Positions 39,449 to 50,870 of a stretch of 64,000 bases of DNA are shown here, piece after piece; position 1 is the first letter of the stretch; each line of letters opens with the position of its first letter. Position numbers and translations under genes: made by a program. The notes beneath the pieces are model-generated. The model ran no database searches. It saw nothing but the letters and a program-made list of their open reading frames with translations, and had not been told where the DNA came from. Source of the stretch: Coprinopsis marcescibilis (lineage: Eukaryota > Basidiomycota > Agaricomycetes > Agaricales > Psathyrellaceae); the NCBI GenBank assembly GCA_004369085.1, contig ML210148.1:180977-244976 (forward strand), read 5' to 3'.

Positions 39449-40538
39449 ATGGAGTCCTCTGAATTATACCACGTCAAGCAGCAATTTATTCTCGGTCAGT
39501 CAGTCTAACACCCAGATCGCTGATATCTTATAAACATCCCTTCAGGTGCCCATAAACCTCTGTCACAATTGCCTCTACCCGCCGAGGGATCCCCAGATTA
39601 TGTCCCAACGTTGTTGTACAAAGCCCGCTCGCTGATAGCTCTCAATGATCCAAAAACTGCTCTTGAGATCCTTCCCGAAGATACAGAGAACGTAGCTTTG
39701 AAAGCCGTGTCATCGTTGGCTCGATATGTTGTTGAAAATGACTCCGCCGCGAAAGAAGCCGCGTTGGAAGAGCTCAGAGACCTGTCTGTCGAGATCGAAG
39801 GCGATGACGCGGAAGGATCGCCTCGAGAGAAAGCTTTGGTACGAGTGTTGGCCGGAACAGCATTTGCCCGTGCTGGAGAGGTTGAAGAGGCACTGGAAAC
39901 CTTGGGTACGGAAACTGAAGATCTTGAAGCGTATGTCCCCTGTCTTTACTCGCGACCAACCCGAGTTCATTGGCATATAGCGTTGCTGTCATTGTACAGA
40001 TCTACCTTTCCATAAACCGTTCAGACTTGGCCAAAAAGCAATTCGAACGTTCCAAGCGATGGGCAGAAGATGACCTCTTGCTACAACTCATCGAGTCCAA
40101 CATCGGTCTAGTGACGGGCAAAGACAGCTTTTCAAATTCGCAGTCATTCTATACGGAGCAACTGGCCAACCCATCCATGTCGTCCCCGCACCTCTTGACT
40201 GCCCGTGGTGTGACACGCTTGCTTCGCAATGAAATTCAAGAAGCCAAGTCCGACCTAGAAGAGGCTCTCGAGCAGCAAAAGGGCGACGCCGAAGCTTTAG
40301 CCGCATACGTCGTCGCTGGTGGCCTGGGAGCTTTAAAGAAGGATGAGACCGAGGAAAATTGGAGGTGAGTCGCGCATGCTTCTAGTAACATACGAAAGCC
40401 CGACAGTGCTCCTTTAGTCGCCTTGCTTCCGAACACCCAACGCATCCTTTGGTAATCGACGTAAATTCCAAAGCTCAAGAGTTCGATCAACTCTTAGAGA
40501 AATTCCCGGTTCCACCCTCTGCACTGGTCTCTGTATAA
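39449..40538 (+). CDS. SEC28: Coatomer subunit epsilon
   Basis: Epsilon-COP stabilises alpha-COP in the COPI coat for Golgi-to-ER vesicle traffic. Four exons (39449-39494, 39546-39930, 39981-40364, 40418-40538) give 311 residues, the usual family size. The N-terminus ESSELYHVKQQFILGAHKP and LPAEGSPDYVPTLLYKARS are followed by TPR-type helical repeats (KALVRVLAGTAFARAGEVEE, VAVIVQIYLSINRSDLAKKQ). The conserved C-terminal part is LLTARGVTRLLRNEIQEAKS, ALAAYVVAGGLGALKKDETE and SEHPTHPLVIDVNSKAQEFD. All splice joins keep these motifs in frame with GT-AG introns of 50-53 bp. Confident assignment. Confidence 0.93.
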
Positions 40539-41298
40539 TTGGTGTTGAATATCATCCATCTTCTTTCTCTACTCAACCGAGCGCTCGCCCAGGGCCTTGG
40601 CGATTTCCAGGATCACCGTGCCTCCCGCTCTGTGGCACCTGTCGCGGTAACACCGATCTCGGGGAAAGATGCGACGTCACCCACCTATCGCTTTCCGGGA
40701 ACCAACTGCAGAATGCATCTGTGCCAAGTTATTAACTCCTGTCGGTCGTCCAGAGGGAACAATTATCCGCTGCGCCATTTGGCATCGATGAAATATCTGA
40801 CGTTCTGAATGGATCCTTGAACAACAGGTTACCTTAGATGATACATTTCATCACGGCGCGGTTAAAGCAATTCCCATTTATTATTCTAAAAGTCTCACAG
40901 GTTATATTTTTGGGATGGTATCGGAAGTTGTTCCACTATTGTAGCGCGAATCTTACCCGTAATAGGCCAATCTCCTGCAGCTGTAATAAGTATTTCGGGT
41001 TTCGATCAGCGCGGATGCCCATCGGTCAATAAGTAGTCCGAGTCGACCCCTATGTAATCATTGCACATACATAATCGGTGCGCAACCTTATTCGCCTCCA
41101 AGCTCACGGCCTTAACTCCAGTCTTCCCAGAGACCGAAATCAGAACCTCTCCCTTGTCATTCTAGCTGTCAATATTGACCGTCATCTGACGAACCCTTTT
41201 CGGTTCCCTGACCCGGCTTGGATAAAAGCCCAAATTTGAACGACCATTCTGAACTTGGACCTCTCCTCCTAAGTCCAAATTCTCCCTGTCTCTTTACC
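40539..41298 (+). promoter_or_regulatory. Intergenic region upstream of the Ppo gene
   Basis: About 760 bp between the SEC28 stop and the dioxygenase start, containing the Ppo promoter. GATAAAAG at about 41220-41227 is a weak TATA-like candidate roughly 75 bp upstream of the ATG. No gene is supported. Confidence 0.35.
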
Positions 41299-44200
41299 AT
41301 GTCTTCTATTAAGCGAATGTCTACCATGTTCCGTCGCAAGGAGGTGTGTACGATTCTCATTCGCGAGGAGACGCAATCACTCACCAACGTGCTAAAAAGT
41401 CGAGCACCGCAAATGGTTCTAATGGAGCCATTGGTGTAAACACCGCTGGTACCAGCTCAGTGTCTCCTACCGTTACTTCTCCGACCTCCCCCAAACCTGA
41501 GGAAAACGAGGGTCTCAGCGTACTCAAGGATTTCACCGACAAGGTGTGGTGGCTCGGGGGAGTCGGCTCTTGCACCTATCTAAACTCGTTTACAGATTAA
41601 GAAGGGTATTCCTTACGACTTCAACACTTCGAGCATCGTAAGCACTCCTCTACATGTCCACAGGTCTTTGCCTGACCCAAGCGTAAGGCCGCTGTCCTCG
41701 ATTTAATCAGGAACAAGGACTGTATCGACGACCGGAAGCTCTTCGTACGTGGAGCAACACTTGATGCTGTTGTATTCCCAACTCAAATCCACGTTCACAG
41801 CTCGAGCATGCGCTTACCTTCATCTCGCGTCTTGAAGAAGGGCCTTTCGCCAAGACCGTGAGGAATAAGATCATTCAACTTTGTGTGTAATTTCCTATTG
41901 CAGACGCGCAAACCATGTACTAATGCCACTATAGTATACAATGATCTTACCCACCCTGCTTCCACGAGCATCAGCAACCAATTCGCTTGGAGGACTGCAG
42001 ACGGATCTTACAACAACATTGACGTTCCTGACATGGGAAAGGTATGAGACTGCATTCAAAGGTTTGTATGCGGAGTCTCACCTTCGTTATCAGGCTGGAA
42101 CCCCATATTCTCGTTCTGTTCAGCAAAGTGTGGCCCTACCAAAGAACCAGCTGCCTGATCCCGGTCTTCTATTCGACACGTGAGTGGCTTTTCCTATTTC
42201 TACATGGATATGAATCTCACATTCGTGAATTCTAGTCTCCTAAGACGCGATGGAGTAAGCATATCCACTCTCAAGAACCCTCGTGACCCTCATTCTTCAT
42301 TTAGTTCGTCGAGCATCCAGGCGGCTTATCCTCATTAATGTTTGCCTTCGCCACCTTGGTTATTCATAGGTACGATGGAATGACACATGACCTCGACAGA
42401 TCCATCGTAGCTGACACTTGATCCTATTTCAGCGTTTTCCGTACCTCTCACCGCGACTGGAACATCAATGAGACATCTTCGTATGTCGACTTAGCGCCGC
42501 TCTACGGGAATAGTGAAGCAGACCAAAATCGCATCCGAGTTCGAGATGGACGAGGTCTTCTTCATCCAGATGTATTCGCCGAAGACAGGCTTTTGCTTCT
42601 CCCGCCTGCGGTCTGTGTGCTTCTGGTTCTGTTCAACCGTAACCACAACGTGAGTTCTCATCTCTACTCGGGGGTAATTAAGTGTTGTGTAGAAACTGAC
42701 ATTTCATAAATCTAGTACATCGCCGCCAAGCTGTTGGAAATTAACGAACGCGGCACTTACGTTGAGCCGAGTACACTCTCTTTGGATAACCCTGCCCAAA
42801 AGAAGAAGCTCCTTGAGCAGGAAGAGGAGCTGTTCCAAACGACGCGATTGGTCAACGTTGGCTGGTTCGGAACCGGTGAGTATCAAGCTATGGTCTACGC
42901 AATATGAGATTCTGAACGCGTTTCAGTTGTCTTCTCGGATTATTTCTCTTGCATCTTGGGTCTCGTTCGTGATGGCTCAAGCTGGAGCTTGAATCCATTT
43001 GAGGTATTGTGCTCGTCAAATCGCCAACCTCAAGGCCACTGACGACGATCGTATAGGAAATGCGTTTGGACGACCATTCCCTCTTTGAGCGAGGCAAAGG
43101 AAACGTCTGCAGTGTTGAGGTTAGGGACAAACAACAACCAATCGAGCACAACTAACCGACTCCCTTTTTCGGTTAACTTTCAGTTCAACTGCCTCTATCG
43201 ATGGCATGCAACCACGAGTCGCGAAGACGAGAAATGGACGGAGCAGATCTTCGACCAAATCTTCCCTAACAAACCTTTTGAAGACGTGACTTCTATGGAC
43301 TTCCGGATTGCAGCACACAAGCTCCAGCAGGTTCAGCCTCCTCCCACCGAATGGACATTTGGAGGGTACGGTCGAGGTTCATTTCCGCGAAACATTGGAC
43401 TGTTGGCTTACAATTCATTGTAGATTGAAGCGCCAAGCGGACGGAAGCTTCAAGGATGCGGATTTGGCCAACGTCCTTCATGACGCGTACGTTTCATCTA
43501 GCATAGTTCGTTGGTTTGTTGCTTAACTATACGTGCAGGACTGAGCACTCTGCTGGCGCGTTCCGTGCCCGCGGAACACCATGTGAGTCCTGAACAAAGT
43601 CTATACATCGCCTGATCTCTCTGACGATCTCTTTAGCTGTCATGCGCTTGAACGAGGTCATGGGTATCGAGCAGAGCAGAAAATGGGGCGTGTGCTCTTT
43701 GAACGAATTCCGAAAGGTGGGCAAACTCCTTTTCATACTACTCTAGTTTTGCTGAAAACATCGATAGTTCTTGGGTCTTAAACGTATGCAGTGTCATCGA
43801 TTGTCTGAGCAAACAGCTGAAAATTTCCATAGCATTCTCCTCATTCCTTGAGTGGAACTCTAATCCAGATATCGCTCGGACCGCAGAGCTGCTCTACGGC
43901 GATGTTAACAGGCTTGAGCTTTACGTCGGTCTCCAGGCTGAAGAGGCTAAACCACTCGTTGATGGTGCCGGTCTCTGTCCAGGTAAGTGCAGCGCGCTTA
44001 TCAGTGCCAACGGCTTCTGACCTCGATTAGGTTACACTATCAGCCGCGCCATCCTGAGCGACGCCATCGCACTTACTCGCGGAGACAGATTCTTCACTCA
44101 CGACTTCACTCCGTTCAATCTTACTTCATGGGGCTTCCAAGACTGCCAGAGAGATCCCAACGCGTTCGGATTCGGTAGTACATTGGGCAAGCTCTTCCTC

Positions 44201-46058
44201 CGCACACTACCAGAAAACTTCAGCGACAATAGCGTCTACACCTTCTTCCCATTGATGACGCCGCAATCCATGGCCACTCATCTCAAGAAGCTCAATAAGC
44301 TCGATCTCTATGACTTGTCCCGACCTAAAGCGAGGAATCCTTCCACCGTCGTTGATGATTATAGTCAAATCGTCACCATTTTGAAGGAAGTCAATGCTTT
44401 CAGAACGCCTTATGGAGAGAAGGCGAGGAAGCTCATCAAAGGCAAAGGGTGAGAGACTTCACTATTTCTACTCTTCTGGAACTAAACTTCGATTAGTTTC
44501 TACCCTGCCGAGTCCAACAAGGAGCAAGACGTCGTCCGCAAAGCACTGAGCGGCTCTCCTGAACTAGTCGCCAAGATCGGTGCTTACTTCTACGACCAAA
44601 CCAAGAAGCAAATTGACGTCAACTCCTACGCCCTCGTCGGCGCGAAGACACGCGGAATCGACCTAGTCCGCCGAGTTATCAGTAACTTGGCGTCGATCTG
44701 GCTCACCGACTTGGTTTGTGTTCCTTTCCCGATGCTAAAATTATGTCAACCAACTCTCACCTCGTCGGTTAGTCCGGATTCAATGCCAAGGCTCCTGAGG
44801 CGCAGGACGACTTCAAGATTGACACAGTCGAAGAGTTGTTCACAGCGTTATCCGAAATCTACTCGTATGTGCTCGCTCTCAGCAGCCTGATCCCCATCCC
44901 TCATCCGAGGATATTCTAGGTTCATCTTCTGGAATGTCGAGCCTGCAAAGGTTATGGTCCTGCAAGAAAAAGTCCGCAAACACGTCAATGAGCTGCTTCC
45001 TCGTATCAAAGACAACCTGACTGGCACCAAGGTATGTCGTTAATTCATGCTGAATATATATTTTGCTCACGCGATCTTTAACAGCCTTCGATCACCGGTC
45101 TCATTTCGTCGCTATTCAAGTACAAGAAGCCCACTCACCCCGAGGTCATCCAGCGACTCACCGAGAACGAGGCCCTCAAGGACCGTGATACCCTCGGCAA
45201 CGCCGTCTTTGCACTCATGATTGTTGCCAATGCTGAAATCTCGTTGGCCGCTACCAATATGGTTGACTACTATCTTGGAAGTGCTAAGGCTGCAGAGATC
45301 CAGAAGGCTGCAGTTGCCAACGATATTGGCAAGCTGAAGGAATACGTCTATGAGGCTCTTCGTAGGTGAAAAATTATAGAGGATCTCCTACAGTCATTAA
45401 CCTTTCTTTACAGGTACTGTTCCTCCGTTCGCTGGCGTATATCGTGAGTTTATTTCGATCCATCATTCAATGATGGAATACTAACATCAAAAAGGCATCT
45501 CTACCCGCGAGCAGGTTTTGGGTGGACGTAAGTTCGCAGAGAGTGAACGTGTCTTCTTGGACATCAGCACTGCAAACAACAAGGTTTGTATCTGCTTCTT
45601 CATCCGCAACATCACGGTCGTCTGACGGAGTCCAGGTGTCTTCGGGATCCAAGGACGTTACAAGAGGAGAAGGCGCTTTCGAGTATCTCGGCGAGCAATT
45701 GACGGTCGAAGTATGCCTATTTTTCAACTTCTGGTGTGTGTGATGTGCTGACCGGTGAACAGATTCTCGCCCAAATCCTGCGCGGTATCTTCGAGCGTCC
45801 CGATCTCAAGAGAGCTCCTGGTCATTCAGGAGAAATCCAACGGTAGGTCTTGATCACCTCCAAACGAGTAAATTTTGTTTACAAATTATTTCCTTGTAGC
45901 TTCAGGGACGATTCACGACCCGAGTGTCACTTCGCCTATCTCAATCACGGTCAGTCCATCTGCGAATGGCCCACGTCACTCTCGATTTTGGTAAGGGTTA
46001 TCTCCACATTTCGTTCGCATGGAGCTAATATGACCGCCTCCAGTACACTGCTGCCTGA
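41299..46058 (+). CDS. Ppo-type linoleate dioxygenase (heme peroxidase plus degenerate P450)
   Basis: Ppo (psi-producing oxygenase) enzymes oxidise linoleic acid to hydroperoxides in oxylipin signalling; the 10-DOX types are linked to mushroom C8 volatiles. Roughly 27 short exons give about 1,050 residues. The first are 41299-41343, 41400-41543, 41596-41637; the last joins at 46044. The peroxidase domain shows WRTADGSYNNIDVPDMGKAG, HPGGLSSLMFAFATLVIHSV with the distal-side His, NETSSYVDLAPLYG, and the catalytic Tyr and proximal His in LYRWH. FYPAESNKEQDVVRK starts the link to the P450-like half, with LKEYVYEALR (ExxR motif) and TVPPFAGVYR. The heme-thiolate motif reads GEGAFEYLGEQLTVEILAQI, so the cysteine position is Tyr and the preceding His position is Phe. 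The C-terminal half therefore probably has no P450 isomerase activity, as in PpoC/10-DOX enzymes. The exact intron set at 45585-45650 should be confirmed because it lies just before that motif. Confidence 0.9.
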
Positions 46059-46514
46059 AGTAACCAGTAGCGTTTTCACTGATCGATTCCTTTTGTATAC
46101 CCTATCACGACTTCGAACGAGAACCTTTACGCCTCGCAACTCTTACGACACCCTATATCTCTCACAGGCGTGCATCCATGTAAACACTTTATATCTGAAT
46201 CAGCAGTTTAGCACCTCTCAAACTAGCTGTTGCGTCCACTGTAAGACTTTCGACAAAGAGGTAACATCTTCGATCATGTACTCAGCTAATGGCGAATGAG
46301 TAGAGAGACACGATAAAGACTCCCCGCTACGTTTTTACCATGCATGCTTGGTGAGAAAGGAACGTGAAACATGTCGCTGAACAAAAGTAGTGATCCCGTT
46401 GACCTGGAGGCAACATGAAGACTCAGAGGGCATTATGGAGACATTTGCTTTGAGAGGGTCAAGAGCCTCAGAAACAACATAGTTATGATCAGTCATTGTA
46501 AAACAAGTGCACTA
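46059..46514. other. Convergent 3' intergenic region
   Basis: About 455 bp between the convergent ends of the Ppo gene and YVC1. The open frame of the Ppo 3' end continues in other frames without domain support. No feature recognised. Confidence 0.5.
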
Positions 46515-49500
46515 TTAGACCCGGTTCTTAAGTCCGTCAGCTATCTGAGCCAAGAGATTTTCTATCCGCTCTTGCCGTTTCTCCATCGCGTCTAATCGCT
46601 TTGAAAGATCCTCTTGTATATAAGTTGGTCGTGTGTTGGTCGGTGGATCTCGGATCTCCTCAACTGTGCTAGGTGTTTCTGCTGATGGTCGCCTTCTTGG
46701 AACCAGCATCCTATCGCTCGGTGGAGACGAAGGACTTCTCCCCGTTGGAGACCTTTTGAGCGCATTGGCGTGTGCTTGTTGGAGCAAGTTATCTGGCCTC
46801 TTCCCCTGCACAATCGACGTCAGGCGACGACGAGTGGCTGGGCCATAGCTGACCCCAGTAGCGTCCCCTACCACAGTGCCATCATCTGTGCCGTCCGTCT
46901 CTACTACAACTGGCTGAAACACCTGTGCAAGTGGACTGAACGATTGAGTGATGTTCCCATTCCCAGCAGTTGGCCGGGATGGCATCAGCGAGTCAACACG
47001 AATTCTTGGGCCTCTCGCAGGGGATCTGCTAGACTCCTTCCCACGTTGCGGCGATTTCATTCGACCTTCGCCATTTTCTGAGTCCCTGCGCAATCGCGGA
47101 GCGCGAGGCATCCGCACATGTTCCTCCTCGGTCGTATCCAAAGCGCTATTTCCGAACTCCTCTTCCATTTCGAAGATCTGGCGCATTTGTTATTACCTGT
47201 GAAGAAGCTCTTGATGCTGGTACTCACTGCATCGATATCAGACCCCGACCCAGCGAAGCCTTCGAAAAGTCCTGTATAGGTGTGAGCTACATGAATGGCC
47301 CCATGTTTGAATCTACTTTACCTATGCGCTTGATCTGTCGCGGCAGAGTGTCATAAACTCTTTCTGTAAGATATGCGACCGTTTCGGCAAAGTTATCAGA
47401 ACCAGCGTTTTGCGATTGTCGCTCGTAATACGAGATCCCCAACAGGATAGGGAAGTTTGTTACGCGGATCAAGAACACATTAACCTGCACGAGGTCCATT
47501 AGCGAAAGCACGAAAGTCCGATGGATTGCATGAAGCACCTTGTGGAACCAACGAGGGGATAGAAGCCAGCTGGAGGGAAGCATGATGCACAGTGCAACTA
47601 GATTTATCGGCGGTTGGTACGAAAAGAGAGAGTCTGCTTTTACTCTGTTGCCAATCAGTATAGCCCGTGCCATCCCCATGACTAGCACTAACCCTTCGAT
47701 AGTTGAAACTGCCTTTCTAAACATTGCCTGTATGAAGTATAATCTAGGTGAGTTGGCGTACAAGGGAATATAATCAAGTTCACCTCTGCCGCTGCGTCTT
47801 CGTTGATTTTGGCGAAGGTGTTGGAAAGTGTCTGATGCATTTTAGCAAATGCCGGCTTGCAGAGCGATTAATTGCGACTCACCGAAACGAGCACTGTAAG
47901 GGTCCAATTAGGGAGACGCAGTACATAATCGACTGGCGGACGTACCTGTGAGGAGTAATGTATTACTCAGGCAGGCATACGTGACCATAAGGATAGGCCC
48001 CAAGACAGGATGGAATTTCGCTGAATTCAGCAAGCGTAAGCCTGGTATCATTTAAAGTGCAGTAGAAATGACTTGCTGGCATTGTCAAACCCACTAGCAT
48101 CCAAGCCAAACCACAGATCTAACATCCACCACGATATTTGACTACATAAAATCAGGTATGTTTCCGTAGACGCACAGCGCAAGGACTCACCCAACGGAAT
48201 ACCTGTTCCGTTTGTCGACGTTTGTATTAGTATTCTCTTCGTTCTGTCATCCACATACCCTGCTTGATTTCGAGACAACCTTGGACAGGGTCAATGAAAT
48301 CGCTCAAGGGCTGTATCAAAGGGAACACTCACGTCCACAGCGCATATAAGAACCCACAGAAACAGAACATAGCAATGCACATGAGGAATGCAAACTGCAC
48401 GATCATGGCACGCAAAGACAGGACCATCAAATTATCTTTGAAGGTGACGAACGCCAGCCTACGAATGCAGTCGGTTACGCAGTCATCCTATGCAGCAGCA
48501 GGAATACGAACCGAGGGAATAGCATACATGCGATGATAGCAAGTACATCGATACCCAATAAGCGAGCCCAGGATTCTGAATACTATTAGGCCGGGCTGAT
48601 CTCGAATAACGCATATGGAACAACCACATACTATGGTGTACAACTCCATATATCCTCAAAGCGACGTATATCGCAAATGTCGTCACTGTCGATTCCTTTC
48701 AGCTTCGTATCCATCAACAACAAAAGCTACATACCAAAGGCGAGGTCGAAAGCGTTCTAACATATCCGGATTTCAGTGAGGTGGGCACAGAAGATGAGAT
48801 AGGATGTACCCAGGTTCCCTTAAAGTAAACTGCGTAACGGTCAGAACACTGGTTTGTACTGACTTTATGATAAAACACGGAAGCGAACCTTTTATCCCAT
48901 GCTCTTGCATCGCAGCCAATTTTTCCAGCGTAAAGCCGAGTCCGTAAATGATGAAGATTATTTCTGAAGCATTAAAATGCGACGGAACACTGAATTCAAG
49001 GGCAGTGACATATAGGATAAATAAGATGAGGAAACTATGGGCGTGTTGACGAATATTCAGCGAAATATTGGTACGAATGCTTATAAAACTGACTTGTTAT
49101 ATTCAAGGACGGAGCGTATTGAAGGGACTTTGAGTCTAAGGGCATCGTCAGCTACCGATCACGCATTGACCAGCCGAATCATGACCCACCGATAATGATC
49201 TAGAACTGGCGCTTTATGCGGGTCGTAAAAGTGGATGGGGGTTCTCTTGTATGTCTGAGGTTGAGTTAGAACGGATGATATACTTGAGAGATAAGCTAAT
49301 GGTACTGACGTCCGATAGAATAGAGTGCGAGCTCTCTGCCTGATAAACGCATTTCCCTCTGAATCCGTATATCAGTTGGCTACTCTTATGAATATATTGC
49401 ATACATACGTCCAGATAGCCTGAATAACCTTTTGGCAGGAGGAGCTCTTGATAAACCTTTTAGCTTTGCCAAGGATGGCCAATTCGATAGCGTTTCCAAC

Positions 49501-50282
49501 TCTATCTTCGAGCTCCTGTTCCGCTTGGGCCAAGACTTTTGGGTCGGCTCCGGAATAGACATTCCAAACTGTGGTTAAGACCATAGTGAGGTCGAGCATG
49601 CTATTTGCGTAATCTCGAAATGTTCGGGTTGCCAGAATCTCGCAGAGGGCGGCCCGCGATTTTGATAACGTTGAAGTAGTTGGGTCGCTGTCCCTGATGA
49701 AACGTACCCTGTTGAGCAGAAGACAGAATACGACCGACATGTTCCCGCTCTGTTGTATACCGACATATTTCTCTACCAGAGGGCGAACGAGGGTGTAGGT
49801 TAGGTCCGGAGCCACCAGCTGAGCAGATGTAAGTAGTTAGCGTGATGGCGGCAACTGTCACGAAACTTACAGCGTCATATGAGAGTGGTGTGTCTGGTCC
49901 CTAAGTATTAGAGCATTTGTAGAGGAGGTTCAACGAGCACAACTGACCGATATAATGCTGTTTGAAAACAATATTCAGGTTTGGTCAGTATACGGTCATG
50001 ACTTTTCGACATGATTTGGGGGAAGCTGATGGCGCGCCCCGGCTAGGATGTTGAGAAGACGTACAATGACATCCTTGCAGTTGATGCTAATAGTAAGCCC
50101 AAGTTGTCTCCTGATAGCGAAATGAATCCTCTACCGATCGAATCATCTGAATCAAGGGGTAGACTGGGGTTGCCTCGATATCATCCCTGCAAGGTGCTTA
50201 GACAGAAGCTTGACATCGTTATGAAATTGGCTATAACTCACCGGCTCAACAACGGTTGGAGTTCACTCTGAGCTTCTGACAT
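46515..50282 (-). CDS. YVC1: YVC1-type TRP-like calcium channel
   Basis: Yvc1 is a vacuolar cation channel releasing Ca2+ to the cytosol after stretch or osmotic shock. The minus-strand gene has many short exons. It starts at 50282 (MSEAQSELQPLLSR, then DDIEATPVYPLIQMIR) and ends at 46515. The conserved cytosolic domain is APDLTYTLVRPLVEKYV, NMSVVFCLLLNRVRFIRD, SRAALCEILATRTFRDYANS and VLTTVWNVYSGA. Membrane-spanning segments run from about 49100 to 47300: VPSHFNASEIIFIIYGLG, the pore-side segment EISWWMLDLWFGLDASGFDN, a long hydrophobic helix before VLVSVLSNTFAKINEDA, and SPRWFHKVNVFLIRVTNFPI. The soluble tail of about 220 residues is Ser/Arg/Pro-rich and ends in a coiled coil (SKRLDAMEKRQERIENLLAQ). 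I did not fix every exon border. The family call is firm from the motif order. Confidence 0.88.
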
Positions 50283-50327
50283 TACGCAGCTTGAATTCGA
50301 GGGACACTAAGAACATGGGAAGAAGGG

Positions 50328-50333
50328 ACGCGT
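50328..50333. promoter_or_regulatory. Putative MluI cell-cycle box ACGCGT (YVC1-proximal)
   Basis: Exact palindromic match 46 bp upstream of the YVC1 start codon in the shared divergent promoter. Evidence is sequence match only. Confidence 0.3.
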
Positions 50334-50778
50334 TATTTCTGCCGTTACAGTCAAGAACTTTCCAGCAGTGTCAGAATTGAAATGTTTCTAGCTCCGATCT
50401 GCCAACCTGTGTTTACCCACGTTCCTCCGGACAGAACATTGGGGTCCGTGCGGCGTGCTTGGACCACTGGTTTACTAGCCTGGTATTTGATACATATCGC
50501 GGGTTAGGTCTTCAGCGGTATACGTTCTGAATAACGAAAGAACCAGTCGGGGCCCCTTTGTTGACCATCGAAGTCAATGGTCGCTCGAAACGAGACTCTC
50601 AGAGAGGGAATTTTAGTAGATAAGCTTGTGTGGCTGCCGTTGTGTTGTCTCGGAACAGTTCCTTTGAGTAATATCGCATTAGTTTAAACGTATTGGCGGG
50701 GTGAATATTGAATGGCAGGGGAAAAGGGACTCGAGGCGCGCCAGACCTGTCGGCGGGACGTGGCTTACAACTCCGACC

Positions 50779-50784
50779 ACGCGT
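50779..50784. promoter_or_regulatory. Putative MluI cell-cycle box ACGCGT (MBP1-proximal)
   Basis: Exact palindromic match upstream of the gene for the factor that binds this element in yeast, with a near match three bases further on. Suggests autoregulation if the MBP1 start is at 50871. Confidence 0.35.
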
Positions 50785-50870
50785 TGGCGCGTCGTTGTCG
50801 GAGCATAGCTGACCTTGATTACAACGTCAACGACCGCGAACCTTGTCGTCCCGACTCTTACACCTCTCCC

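Larger units (their letters stand above)
50283..50870. promoter_or_regulatory. Divergent promoter, YVC1 and MBP1
   Basis: About 590 bp between divergent start codons. Two exact ACGCGT hexamers (MluI cell-cycle box, the site bound by Mbp1-containing MBF in yeasts) lie at 50328-50333 and 50779-50784, the second about 87 bp before the chosen MBP1 ATG and followed by a near match GGCGCGTC. If MBP1 instead starts at the in-frame ATG at 50712, the second site would be coding. The hexamer also occurs elsewhere in the window at about the chance rate. Confidence 0.45.
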
